A stretch of 64,000 nt of DNA from Aeromicrobium sp. CnD17-E (GTDB lineage: Bacteria > Actinomycetota > Actinomycetes > Propionibacteriales > Nocardioidaceae). The notes under the pieces were generated by a model, which searched no databases, was not told the DNA's origin, and saw nothing but the letters and a program-made list of their open reading frames with translations. Both the position numbers and the translations under genes were made by a program. Within the stretch, counting starts at the first letter, position 1. Each line of letters begins with the position of its first letter. Below, one piece after another: positions 33,116 to 41,352 of this stretch. The stretch is taken from assembly GCF_024124745.1 (NCBI RefSeq), contig NZ_JAMXRU010000002.1:21123-85122 (forward strand), written 5' to 3'.

Positions 33116-33541
33116 ATGAGCACCTGGAGCGTCGTCGCGGCCGTCGTCGGCGGCCTCGTGCTGCTCTGGGCGGTCCTCGTCGGGCTGCTGTGGGTCGCGG
33201 CGCGGCGCACGTCGCAGCGGGTCGACCTGCGCGACCTGCTGCGCCTCGTGCCCGACCTCGTCCGCCTCACGCACCGCCTCGCCCGCGACCCGTCCCTGCC
33301 GCGCGGCGTGCGGGTGCGGCTCGTGGCCCTGCTCCTCTACCTCGCCCTCCCCCTCGACCTCGTCCCCGACGTCGTCCCGGTGGTCGGGTACGCCGACGAC
33401 GTGGTCGTGGTCGCGCTGGTGCTGCGGTCGGTGGTGCGGCGCGCCGGGCCCGAGGCCATCGAGCGCCACTGGCCGGGCACCGACGTCGGGCTCGCCGCCG
33501 TCCTGCGCCTGGCCGGCGTCACGTCGGGGGCTGCGTCGTGA
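33116..33541 (+). CDS. YkvA/DUF1232 family membrane protein
   Basis: This 141-residue protein has an N-terminal membrane segment (5-27) and the DUF1232 signature ALLLYLALPLDLVPDVVPVVGYADD, a hydrophobic helix pair that may also sit in the membrane. The function of the family is unknown. Its stop overlaps the GTG of the DksA/TraR-like gene by 4 nt, so the two are co-translated. Confidence 0.85.
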   Translation: MSTWSVVAAVVGGLVLLWAVLVGLLWVAARRTSQRVDLRDLLRLVPDLVRLTHRLARDPSLPRGVRVRLVALLLYLALPLDLVPDVVPVVGYADDVVVVALVLRSVVRRAGPEAIERHWPGTDVGLAAVLRLAGVTSGAAS

Positions 33542-33882
33542 CCGACGCGGGAGCACGTCTGGAGGAGGAGCGTCGACGCCTGCTTGCGTCGATCACGTCG
33601 CGCGACGCCGACGTCGCCGGCATCGTCGCCGCCCGCGAGGGGTCGAACGTCGACGACGAGCACGACCCGGAGGGAGCCACCATCGCCTTCGAACGGTCGC
33701 AGGCCGACCACGCCGCCGACAGCGCCCGTCGCCGGCTCGCGGCCGTCGAGTCGGCGCTGCGCCGCATCGAGGACGGCACCTACGGCGTCTGCGAGGTGTG
33801 CGGTCGCCCGATCGGCGAGGGTCGGCTCGAGGCCCTCCCGGCCACCACCCTCTGCGTCGTCTGCGCGTCCCGGCCCCGCTGA
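33538..33882 (+). CDS. TraR/DksA-type C4 zinc finger protein
   Basis: This 114-residue protein has a long N-terminal coiled-coil region and a C-terminal zinc finger with CEVCGRPI...CVVC, as in DksA/TraR proteins. Members bind RNA polymerase through the secondary channel; whether this short form does is unknown. The stop codon lies inside the left arm of the 33874-33942 giant hairpin. It is coupled to the YkvA gene. Confidence 0.85.
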   Translation: MTDAGARLEEERRRLLASITSRDADVAGIVAAREGSNVDDEHDPEGATIAFERSQADHAADSARRRLAAVESALRRIEDGTYGVCEVCGRPIGEGRLEALPATTLCVVCASRPR

Positions 33883-33942
33883 GTGTGACGTTGGGGGCCC
33901 AGATCGCGTCGATCTGGGCCCCCAACGTCACACTCAGCGGGG
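33874..33942. repeat. Giant perfect hairpin, 32 bp arms, copy 1
   Basis: Arms 33874-33905 and 33911-33942 are perfectly complementary over 32 bp with a 5 nt loop. The core CGCTGAGTGTGACGTT is shared with copy 2 at 37204-37280. The arms contain CCCCGCTGA on both strands, which supplies the stop codon of the TraR/DksA-like gene and, on the other strand, of the LysR gene. It probably terminates both transcripts, although a mobile REP-like origin is possible. Confidence 0.9.
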
Positions 33943-34848
33943 TGGGGGGCTACTGCCCGCGGCCGCAGCACTGCGCAACGCCGACACGACGACCGACAGC
34001 ACCCCCTGACGGTGGGCGTCCACTCGGACGTGGGCGGTCACGCGCCGCGCGACCGCGGGCCTGACCACCCGCCGGACCTCGAGCCCCGGGGGCCTGCCTG
34101 TCAGGGCCAGGTCGGGGATCACCGTCACGCCGAGTCCCGATGCGACCAGGGCGAGGGCGGCGTGGTGGTCGTCGAGCCGGGCGGCGAAGAAGGGAGAGAA
34201 CCCCGCGGCACCACAGGCGTCCCGGATGATCCGACCCGTGGGGCTGTCGTAGATGTCGTGGTCCACCCACGCCTCGTCCCGCAGCTCCGCCATCGGCACC
34301 TCGTCCCAGGACGCCAACGCGTGCCCTGCAGGAAGCACGACGCTGAACTCGTCGAAGGCCAGCACGTGCCGTCGGTAGCCCTCGTGGTGCAGCTCTCGTC
34401 CGTCGAGCGGCTCGGTCTGGACGATCACGTCGGGCGGTCGCCGCCCCCGACCGTCGTGGGGCTCGTTGAGGCTGACCTCGAGCGTGGTCCGGGGGTGCTG
34501 CTGCGCCAGCGCCGTCGCGACGGCCGGGATCCACGCCTGCGCCACCGAGGCGAAGCAGGCGATCGCCACCCCCTCGACACGACCTTCCCGCAGGTCCAGG
34601 GCGACCCTGTCGAGCCGCTCCAGATCGGCCAGGACCGGCGCCGCACGCTCGACCAGGTGCAGTGCAGCCGCGGTCGGGACGATGCCTCGGCCCTGCTTCT
34701 CGAAGAGGACGAGGCCGCTCTCGCGAGCCAGCAGAGCGACGTGCTGGCTGACCGTCGCGGGTGCGTAGCTCAAGTTTCGCGCTGCGGCGCTGACCGAGCC
34801 CGCCGCCACGACCGCCTGGAGCACTCGGAGTCGTTGCACGTTGAGCAC
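33934..34848 (-). CDS. LysR family transcriptional regulator
   Basis: This 304-residue protein starts with the LysR winged HTH (NVQRLRVLQAVVAAGSVSAAARNLSYAPATVSQHVALLARESGLVLFEKQGRGI) and has a periplasmic-binding-like effector domain. The GTG at 34848 is chosen because TACGAT lies 6 nt upstream. It is divergent from a LysE-type exporter (105 bp apart), the classic LysG/LysE arrangement, so it probably activates export when its ligand accumulates. Its stop lies in a giant hairpin arm. Confidence 0.9.
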   Translation of the reverse strand: MLNVQRLRVLQAVVAAGSVSAAARNLSYAPATVSQHVALLARESGLVLFEKQGRGIVPTAAALHLVERAAPVLADLERLDRVALDLREGRVEGVAIACFASVAQAWIPAVATALAQQHPRTTLEVSLNEPHDGRGRRPPDVIVQTEPLDGRELHHEGYRRHVLAFDEFSVVLPAGHALASWDEVPMAELRDEAWVDHDIYDSPTGRIIRDACGAAGFSPFFAARLDDHHAALALVASGLGVTVIPDLALTGRPPGLEVRRVVRPAVARRVTAHVRVDAHRQGVLSVVVSALRSAAAAGSSPPPR

Positions 34849-34854
34849 ACGACC

Positions 34855-34860
34855 ATCGTA
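34855..34860 (-). promoter_or_regulatory. -10 box TACGAT, leaderless promoter of lysR
   Basis: TACGAT on the minus strand ends 6 nt before the GTG at 34848. Confidence 0.5.
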
Positions 34861-34953
34861 CGGCCAAGACGAACGTTTCCACGTTTTCTTCTGCTTGTCT
34901 CGACGCGTTCTCTTCCGGAGACTCGTGACCACGACCCGGCCGAGGAGGAACGT

Positions 34954-35634
34954 GTGACCAGCAGTGAGCTGCTCCCCATCGTCGGCTTCGCCGCGGTCCT
35001 CGCGGTCACACCAGGACCGGACACGTTGCTCTCCCTGCGCTACGGCCTCCTCGGCCGTCGGGCAGGCGTGGCCGCGGCGACAGGCACCTCGCTCGCCCTA
35101 TTCGCGTGGGCCGCACTCGCCGGGACCGGCGTGGCCGCGACGCTGCGCGCCTCGCCCACGCTCTACGAGTCGCTCAAGGTCGTCGGCGGCGCCTACCTGG
35201 CGTACCTCGGCGTCCGCACCCTGCACGACGCGCGGGCGAGCACGCCAGCCGTCACCCCGCGGCCCGACGGGGACGGTGACCTTTCGGCGCGCGACACCCT
35301 GACACGTCGTGGGACGCGGACCGGTCGCGCGTTCATGACCGGCGTGCTCACGTGTCTCACCAACCCCAAGACCGGCCTGTTCTTCGTCGCGCTGCTGCCT
35401 CAGCTCGCGCCTCCGCACGCGAGCGTCGGCTTCATCGTCCTCGGTCTCGGCGGCGTGGTGGCCCTCGTGGTCTACGCGTACCTCCTCCTGGTCGCCGTCT
35501 CCGCCGACGCCGTCCAGCGCCATCCCTCCGCCCCTCGACTCACGAAGGCCCTCGAGACGATCAGCGGCGTCGCCCTCCTCGGCATCGGGCTCGTCACCGG
35601 CGCGAGCGCCGCCGTCCAGCTCCTGACGACCTGA
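34954..35634 (+). CDS. LysE family translocator
   Basis: This 226-residue exporter has about six membrane segments. LysE/RhtB signatures are FAAVLAVTPGPDTLLSLRYGLLGRRAG and GVLTCLTNPKTGLFFVALLPQ. It exports amino acids or related metabolites. GAGGAGG precedes the GTG start. It lies 27 bp upstream of the radical SAM gene on the same strand, so both are probably one operon controlled by the LysR protein; the exported compound may be linked to that enzyme. Confidence 0.9.
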   Translation: MTSSELLPIVGFAAVLAVTPGPDTLLSLRYGLLGRRAGVAAATGTSLALFAWAALAGTGVAATLRASPTLYESLKVVGGAYLAYLGVRTLHDARASTPAVTPRPDGDGDLSARDTLTRRGTRTGRAFMTGVLTCLTNPKTGLFFVALLPQLAPPHASVGFIVLGLGGVVALVVYAYLLLVAVSADAVQRHPSAPRLTKALETISGVALLGIGLVTGASAAVQLLTT

Positions 35635-35661
35635 CCGCACACCGACCCTCGGGGGAACACC

Positions 35662-37176
35662 ATGCACAGCATCCACAAGGTCCTGCTCGTGAACGCCGGC
35701 ACGGACGAGCACGTCAGCTCGATCGCCAACGACGGCACGTTCCCCGCGCTCGGCGTGGTCTCGCTCGCCACGGCGCTGCGTGTCCACCTGCCCGAGCTCG
35801 ACGTCCTGGCCGTCGACGGCCAGGTCACGCCGATGGCCGAGCTCCTCGACCTCGTCGACACCTACCGACCCGACCTGCTCGGCGTGAGCGCGCTCAGCAC
35901 GTCCTACCGGAGCTCGATCCGCCTGATCGAGGCCGCGCGCGACGTCGACGCCGTCACCGTCCTCGGCAACGACCAGGCAGCCGCCAAGGCCGAGCAGATC
36001 CTGCGGCACCAGCCCGCCGTCGACTACGTGTGCTCAGCCGACGTCGGAGAGTTCGCGCTGATCGCCCTCGTGCGACACCTGCGAGGCGAGGTACCGGTCG
36101 AGACCGTCCCTCGGCTCCGGTGGAGGGACGGCGCGACGGTGCGGCGCACGGAGGGCGTCGAGATTCCTGACGAGTCGGAGCGGGGTGGCGCCATCCAGCG
36201 TCACGTCCTGGACGCGATCCCGATCCCGGACCGCACCCTCATGCCCCGGTCGAACTGGGACCGCTACCTCGCGAACTACCTCGAGCGCTACGGCCGGCTG
36301 CACGCGGACGAGACCATCACCGGTGTGACGACCATGAACCGCGCCCGGGGGTGCGCCCGTGTCCGTCACCCGTGCCACTTCTGCGGCGTCGCGGACCTGA
36401 CCCTCCGCTTCTCCTCGGCGGAGATGTTCTGGGAGGACGTCCGACGGGCGCAGGACCAGGTCGGCGCGAGCATCTTCTACGAGGCGTTCGACAGCATGAG
36501 CAGCGCCCCGCGGTGGCTCGAGGAGCTGGCCGCCGCGAAGCCCGACGACGTGGGAGAGCCGCGCTTCTTCGTCTACACCCAGGCGTCGGAGACGACCCCG
36601 CGCCTGATCGACCTGTACCGACGGATCGGCGTCTACCGGGTCAACATGGGCCTGGAGTCGGGCGACAGCCGGATGCTGAAGCTGCTGAAGGGGCCGCGCG
36701 ACAGCCTCGAGAGCAACCAACGTGCCGCGATGCTGCTGAAGGAGGCCGGGATGCCGATCTACGGCTCCTTGGTCCTCGGTGGTCCCGACGAGACCACCGA
36801 GAGCCTCGAACGCACCGTGGACTTCGCTCGGTGGCTCATCGACAACGACATGATGGCCGCGCTGGAGGCTCAGCCGCTGTACCCGGAGTTCACCGCGCTC
36901 ACGGGCACGTGGCTGATGAACCCGTCCGTCGCGCACGCCGCAGCACGCGAGAAGGGGTTCACGATCCGTCGGCCAGACCTGCTCGAGACGATGCCCGCCA
37001 AGTACGGACCGATCGACCTGGTCGACTTCGACGAGGCGTCGATGGACTGGAACGCGATCTTCTCCGCGGCGAGCTGGGACGAGGTGACGTCGGCCGCGGT
37101 GGAGATCCGCGACTACGCCCGGACCCACAACACGGCCTACGGGTCGGCCTTCGCGTCGAAGGAGGTCGTCGCCTAG
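35662..37176 (+). CDS. B12-binding domain radical SAM protein
   Basis: This 504-residue enzyme has an N-terminal Rossmann-like cobalamin-binding region (about 5-140: HKVLLVNAGTDE, VVSLATALR, LLGVSALSTSYRSS) and a radical SAM barrel. The cluster motif is C231-x6-C238-x2-C241 (GCARVRHPCHFC), longer than the usual Cx3Cx2C. VNMGLESGDSRMLKLLKG and YGSLVLGGPDETTES are typical strand motifs of this superfamily. The reaction is unknown. It follows a LysE-type exporter, so a small metabolite may be made and exported. GGGGGAA lies before the ATG. Confidence 0.85.
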   Translation: MHSIHKVLLVNAGTDEHVSSIANDGTFPALGVVSLATALRVHLPELDVLAVDGQVTPMAELLDLVDTYRPDLLGVSALSTSYRSSIRLIEAARDVDAVTVLGNDQAAAKAEQILRHQPAVDYVCSADVGEFALIALVRHLRGEVPVETVPRLRWRDGATVRRTEGVEIPDESERGGAIQRHVLDAIPIPDRTLMPRSNWDRYLANYLERYGRLHADETITGVTTMNRARGCARVRHPCHFCGVADLTLRFSSAEMFWEDVRRAQDQVGASIFYEAFDSMSSAPRWLEELAAAKPDDVGEPRFFVYTQASETTPRLIDLYRRIGVYRVNMGLESGDSRMLKLLKGPRDSLESNQRAAMLLKEAGMPIYGSLVLGGPDETTESLERTVDFARWLIDNDMMAALEAQPLYPEFTALTGTWLMNPSVAHAAAREKGFTIRRPDLLETMPAKYGPIDLVDFDEASMDWNAIFSAASWDEVTSAAVEIRDYARTHNTAYGSAFASKEVVA

Positions 37177-37203
37177 GCCGTGCGGCCGTCGGACCCTGCG
37201 CAC

Positions 37204-37280
37204 CCCCACCCGCTGAGTGTGACGTTTGGGGCCCCGATCGACGCGATCGGGGCCCCAAACGTCACACTCAGCGGGTGGGG
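37204..37280. repeat. Giant perfect hairpin, 37 bp arms, copy 2
   Basis: Arms 37204-37240 and 37244-37280 are perfectly complementary over 37 bp with a 3 nt loop. The core CCCGCTGAGTGTGACGTT is shared with copy 1. It lies between the convergent stops of the radical SAM gene (37176) and the Ppx/GppA gene (37296). Confidence 0.92.
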
Positions 37281-37295
37281 TCGGCGGGGTGGGGG

Positions 37296-38222
37296 CTACG
37301 CCGAGCGCTGCGCCGCGCCCCAGGCGATGCCGTCGAGGATGTCGTGCTCGCTCACCAGCACCTCGTCGGTGGCGAGGGGGACGGAGCCGAGGACGGCGTC
37401 GAGGATCATCGCGCCCGCGCCGATCACGTCGGCGCGACCCGGGTGCATGAACGGCAGGGCGCGGCGGTCCGCCACCGACATCCGCAGCAGCGACAGGCAG
37501 GCGGTGCGGACGTCGTCGACCGCGATGCGGGCGCCGTGGATCTGCGAGGAGTCGTACGACGGGAGCTCCAGGGCGTGGGCCGCGACCGTCGTGATGGTGC
37601 CCGCCACCCCCACAAGGGTGCTCACCGGGTCGAGCCCGGACAGCCGGGGCGTCAGCACGTCGTCGAGGTAGGACTCGAGCGCGGTCACCTCGTCGATCGA
37701 GGCGGGGTCGCTGCGCAGGAACCGCTCGGTGAGTCGCACCGAGCCGACGTCGAAGGAGTGCGACCAGCCGACGTCGCCGTCGGCGCCGACCACCAGCTCC
37801 GTCGAGCCGCCGCCGATGTCGACGACCAGGGCCGGTCCCGACACCGAGCGCGTCGCCCCGAGGAACGAGGCGCGGGCCTCCTCCTCGCCCGACAGCACCT
37901 CGAGGTCGATGCCGAGCACCGACCGCACGCCGTCGCTCAGCTCGTCGGCGTTCGACGCGTCGCGGGCGGCCGACGTCGCGCAGAAGCGCACCCGCTCGGC
38001 GCCCAGCACCGTGGCCAGCTCGCCGAACTCGCGGGTGACCGCGAGCGTGCGCTCCAGCGCGTCGGGGTGGAAACGACCGGTCTCGTCGACGCCCTGCCCG
38101 AGGCGGACGACCCGCATCTCGCGCACGACGTCGCGCTTCTGGTCGCCACGCACGTCGGTGACGAGCAGGCGCAACGAGTTCGTCCCACAGTCCATCGCGG
38201 CCACGCGGAGGGCATCCGGCAT
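37296..38222 (-). CDS. Ppx/GppA family exopolyphosphatase
   Basis: This 308-residue protein has the actin-like ATPase fold of Ppx/GppA: AAMDCGTNSLRLLVTDV (phosphate 1), FCATSAARDASN, VDIGGGSTELVVG (phosphate 2), and GVAGTITTVAA. It hydrolyses polyphosphate or pppGpp. The length matches actinobacterial short Ppx proteins. The ATG at 38222 follows TAGGGT by 6 nt. It lies 67 bp downstream of dctA on the same strand but is separated by a strong terminator. Confidence 0.92.
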   Translation of the reverse strand: MPDALRVAAMDCGTNSLRLLVTDVRGDQKRDVVREMRVVRLGQGVDETGRFHPDALERTLAVTREFGELATVLGAERVRFCATSAARDASNADELSDGVRSVLGIDLEVLSGEEEARASFLGATRSVSGPALVVDIGGGSTELVVGADGDVGWSHSFDVGSVRLTERFLRSDPASIDEVTALESYLDDVLTPRLSGLDPVSTLVGVAGTITTVAAHALELPSYDSSQIHGARIAVDDVRTACLSLLRMSVADRRALPFMHPGRADVIGAGAMILDAVLGSVPLATDEVLVSEHDILDGIAWGAAQRSA

Positions 38223-38228
38223 GCCCCG

Positions 38229-38234
38229 ACCCTA
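38229..38234 (-). promoter_or_regulatory. -10 box TAGGGT, leaderless promoter of ppx/gppA
   Basis: TAGGGT on the minus strand ends 6 nt before the ATG at 38222. Confidence 0.55.
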
Positions 38235-38241
38235 CCGACGA

Positions 38242-38272
38242 CACAGGGCCCGGACGGTGTCCGGGCCCTGTG
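38242..38272 (-). terminator. Stem-loop terminator of dctA
   Basis: A 14 bp perfect stem (CACAGGGCCCGGAC/GTCCGGGCCCTGTG) with a 3 nt loop lies 17 bp after the dctA stop and directly upstream of the ppx/gppA promoter. Confidence 0.8.
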
Positions 38273-38289
38273 GGTCGTCCCACGTCGCG

Positions 38290-39645
38290 TCAGCGTGCGA
38301 CGTCGAGCTCCTCGTCCTTGCGGGGCGTGTAGCCGTGGTCGTCGTCGACCATCGTCGTCTCGTCGAACGGGTCGTCACCAGCCAGGACGGCGTCGAGCTT
38401 CTGCCGGTCGATCGAGTGCGTCCAGGTGCCGATGAGCACCGTCGCGACCGCGTTGCCGGCGAAGTTCGTCAGCGCACGCGCCTCCGACATGAAGCGGTCG
38501 ATGCCGACGATGAGGCCGACGCCGTCGACCAGGTCGGGTCGGTGCGACTGCAGGCCGCCGGCCAGCGTCGCGAGACCAGCGCCGGTCACGCCCGCCGCAC
38601 CCTTGGACGCGATCATCATGAACAGCAGCAGGGAGAGCTGCTCGCCGAAGCTCAGCGGGTCGCCGGTGGCCGCCGCGACGAACAGGGTCGCCATCGTCAG
38701 GTAGATCGCGGTGCCGTCGAGGTTGAAGGAGTAGCCGGTCGGCACCACGACGCCGACGGTCGACTGGTGGACACCCGCGTGCTCCATCTTGGCGATGAGG
38801 CGCGGCAGGGCCGACTCCGACGACGACGTCGAGACGATGAGCAGGAACTCACGGCCCAGGTACTTCAGCAGGCTGAAGATGTTGATGCCGGTGACGGCCT
38901 TGAGCAGCGCACCCAGGATGCCGAAGACGAACAGGAAGCACGTGATGTAGAAGCCGATCATGAGGACGGCGAGGCTGCGCAGGGCGTCCATGCCGGTCTC
39001 GCCCACCACGGCGGCGATCGCGCCGAAGGCGCCGATGGGGGCCAGCCACATGATCATGGCGAGCACGCGGAACACGAGCTTCTGCAGGTAGCCGACGCCG
39101 ACGAGGATCGGCTCGCCCGCGCGACCCATGGCCTGCAGCGCGAAGCCGACGAGCAGGGCGACGAAGAGCGCCTGCAGCACGTCGCCCGACGTGAGGGAGG
39201 AGACCATCGTGTCCGGGATCATGTGCAGGATGAACTCGGCGGTCGTCTGCTTCTCGCTGCCGGCCGACTCGGCCGCCTTCGCCGCACCCTCCGGCGTGAT
39301 CTGCAGGCCCTCGCCCGGGTGCAGGATGTTGCCGACGGCCAGGCCGATCGCCAGGGCGAACGTCGACATCGTGATGAAGTAGCCGAGCGCCATGCCGCCG
39401 ACCTTGCCCACCTGCGCGGCGCTGCGGACCGAGCCGACGCCGAGGACGATGGTGCAGAAGATGACGGGGCCGATCATCATCTTGATCAGCTTGACGAAGC
39501 CCTCGCCGAGCGGCTTGAGCTCCTTCGCGACGTCGGGTGCCGCGAAGCCGACGGCGATGCCGGCGAGCACCGCGACGATGACCGCGATGTAGAGGTAGTG
39601 CGTGCGGTCGCGCCGGGTGCGCGCCTGCGGGGTCGTGCTGGTCAT
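38290..39645 (-). CDS. dctA: C4-dicarboxylate:cation symporter DctA
   Basis: This 451-residue transporter of the DAACS family has the serine-rich re-entrant loop VSTSSSESALPRL, the GYSFNLDGTAIYLTMATLFVAAA helix and SKGAAGVTGAGLATLA, all near the substrate site. It imports succinate, fumarate or malate with protons or sodium. AGGAGG lies before the ATG. Palindromes in the 120 bp between it and the divergent sensor kinase gene suggest direct control by that two-component system. Confidence 0.93.
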   Translation of the reverse strand: MTSTTPQARTRRDRTHYLYIAVIVAVLAGIAVGFAAPDVAKELKPLGEGFVKLIKMMIGPVIFCTIVLGVGSVRSAAQVGKVGGMALGYFITMSTFALAIGLAVGNILHPGEGLQITPEGAAKAAESAGSEKQTTAEFILHMIPDTMVSSLTSGDVLQALFVALLVGFALQAMGRAGEPILVGVGYLQKLVFRVLAMIMWLAPIGAFGAIAAVVGETGMDALRSLAVLMIGFYITCFLFVFGILGALLKAVTGINIFSLLKYLGREFLLIVSTSSSESALPRLIAKMEHAGVHQSTVGVVVPTGYSFNLDGTAIYLTMATLFVAAATGDPLSFGEQLSLLLFMMIASKGAAGVTGAGLATLAGGLQSHRPDLVDGVGLIVGIDRFMSEARALTNFAGNAVATVLIGTWTHSIDRQKLDAVLAGDDPFDETTMVDDDHGYTPRKDEELDVAR

Positions 39646-39680
39646 GGTTCCTCCTGTGGGACGACCTGCCCACCGTGCCC

Positions 39681-39734
39681 GGTCACGTGACCCCGGTCAC
39701 CGTTGCGTACATAGAGTTCGGTGACCGCGGTCAC
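39681..39734. promoter_or_regulatory. Repeated GTGACC/GGTCAC palindromes, candidate response-regulator sites
   Basis: GGTCACGTGACC (39681-39692) and GTGACCGCGGTCAC (39721-39734) are perfect palindromes, with a further CGGTCACCG at 39694. They lie between dctA and the kinase gene and share the half-site GTGACC. Confidence 0.55.
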
Positions 39735-39765
39735 AACGGCTTCGTCGAGGTGGGACGATGCGGTC

Positions 39766-41352
39766 GTGCCCCGCCCGTCGTCCGTCGCGCGCCAGATCCT
39801 GCTCTGGCAGGTCGTCGTCGTGTGCGTGCTGGTGCTCGGCGGTGTGACGGCCGCCTGGTTCGACGCGCGCGCCGACGCGACGGCCTCGGCCCGGCAGCGG
39901 GCGCTCGACCTCGCCGTGGCCGTGGCCGACTCCCCCACGGTGCGGGAGGCGGTGCGCACGACGGACCCGTCGGCGGTGCTCCAGCCGTTCGCCGAGCAGG
40001 TGCGGCGCGACAGCGGCACCGACTTCGTCGTCATCATGTCGCGCGACGGCATCCGCTACTCCCACCCCGACCCGACCAACATCGGCAAGCGCTTCCTCGG
40101 CTCGATCACCCAGGCCCAGGCCGGCCGGACGTACAGCGAGGAGTACGTCGGCACGCTCGGACCGTCGGTCCGGGCGGTGGTGCCCGTGCGCGCGGGGGCC
40201 GGCGACGACGACGTCGTGGCGCTCGTGTCGGTCGGGATCCGCACGGCGAAGCAGCGCGACGAGGTCGTCGACGCGCTCCCCCGGATCCTCGGCGCAGCAG
40301 CCCTGGCCGCCCTGGTGGGCATCCTCGGCGCGTGGCTCATCCACCGCCGCCTGCGCCGCCAGACGCACGGGCTGGGCGAGCAGGAGATCACCCGCATGTA
40401 CGAGTACTACGACGCGGTGCTGCGCGCGGTGCGCGAGGGACTCGTGCTCGTCGACTCCGGCGGCCGGGTGAGCCTCGTGAACCGCGAGGCGGAGCGTCTG
40501 CTCGACGTCGAGGCATCGCGGGCCGTCGGCCGCGACGTCGCGGAGCTCGGCCTGGAGCCGACCCTGACCGACGCGGTCCGCGCGGGCGGACCGCTCTCCG
40601 ACGTGGTGGTGGCACTCGCCGACCGCGTGCTCATCGTCAACGCGGCCCGCGCCCGCTGGGAGGGCCGCGACGTCGGCACGGTGCTCACGGTGCGCGACCG
40701 CACGGAGCTGCAGGGCGTGACGGCTGAGCTCGACACGGTGCGCAGCCTGGCCGACTCGCTGCGGTCGCAGAGCCACGAGTCGGCGAACCGGCTGCACACG
40801 ATGGTCTCCCTCGTCGAGATGGGCCGCACGGACGAGGCGGTCGAGTTCGCGACGCACGAGATGCGCCTCGCGCAGGGCCTGACGGACCAGATGGTGGCCG
40901 CGGTGGAGGAGCCGGTGGTGTCGGCGCTGCTGCTCGGCAAGTCGGCGCAGGCGCACGAGCGCGGCGTGCGGCTCGACGTCGACCCCGGGTCCGTGGTCAC
41001 CGGCCTGCCGCTCGGCCCGCACGACGCGGTGACGGTGCTGGGGAACCTGCTCGACAACGCGATCGACGCGGCGCAGGGCACGACGACGGCGACCGTGGCG
41101 GTGCACCTGCACGCCAGCGACGCGCACCTCGACGTCGTGGTCGAGGACTCCGGCCCTGGCATCCCCGAGGAGGCCCGCGACCAGGTCTTCGAGCGGGGCT
41201 GGTCGACGAAGGTCAACGACCGTCCGCACGGCCGAGGTCTGGGTCTGGCGCTGGTGGGTCAGGTGGTGCGCCGCCACGGCGGTAGCGTGCGCGTCGGCTC
41301 CGGTGCGCTCGGCGGGGCCATGGTCGAGGTGGAGATCGGGGAGGACGCGTGA
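39766..41352 (+). CDS. Sensor histidine kinase, CitA/DcuS type
   Basis: This 528-residue protein has TM1 (about 10-31), an extracytoplasmic PDC/PAS sensor with RYSHPDPTNIGKRFLGS (carboxylate-binding signature of CitA/DcuS), TM2 (about 173-193), a cytoplasmic PAS domain, a SpoOB-like helix with phospho-acceptor His337 (SQSHESANRLHTM), and a HATPase domain (LGNLLDNAIDAA, DSGPGIPEE, GRGLGLALV). It should sense extracellular C4-dicarboxylates or citrate. I chose the GTG at 39766 because GACGAT lies 6 nt upstream; a GTG at 39721 would place the operator in coding sequence. Confidence 0.85.
   Translation: MPRPSSVARQILLWQVVVVCVLVLGGVTAAWFDARADATASARQRALDLAVAVADSPTVREAVRTTDPSAVLQPFAEQVRRDSGTDFVVIMSRDGIRYSHPDPTNIGKRFLGSITQAQAGRTYSEEYVGTLGPSVRAVVPVRAGAGDDDVVALVSVGIRTAKQRDEVVDALPRILGAAALAALVGILGAWLIHRRLRRQTHGLGEQEITRMYEYYDAVLRAVREGLVLVDSGGRVSLVNREAERLLDVEASRAVGRDVAELGLEPTLTDAVRAGGPLSDVVVALADRVLIVNAARARWEGRDVGTVLTVRDRTELQGVTAELDTVRSLADSLRSQSHESANRLHTMVSLVEMGRTDEAVEFATHEMRLAQGLTDQMVAAVEEPVVSALLLGKSAQAHERGVRLDVDPGSVVTGLPLGPHDAVTVLGNLLDNAIDAAQGTTTATVAVHLHASDAHLDVVVEDSGPGIPEEARDQVFERGWSTKVNDRPHGRGLGLALVGQVVRRHGGSVRVGSGALGGAMVEVEIGEDA

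Noticed and set aside
33874..37280. The paired giant hairpins as ends of a composite mobile element
   Set aside because: They flank LysR, LysE and the radical SAM gene, but each is its own inverted repeat, there is no transposase, and each sits at a gene end, as a terminator would.
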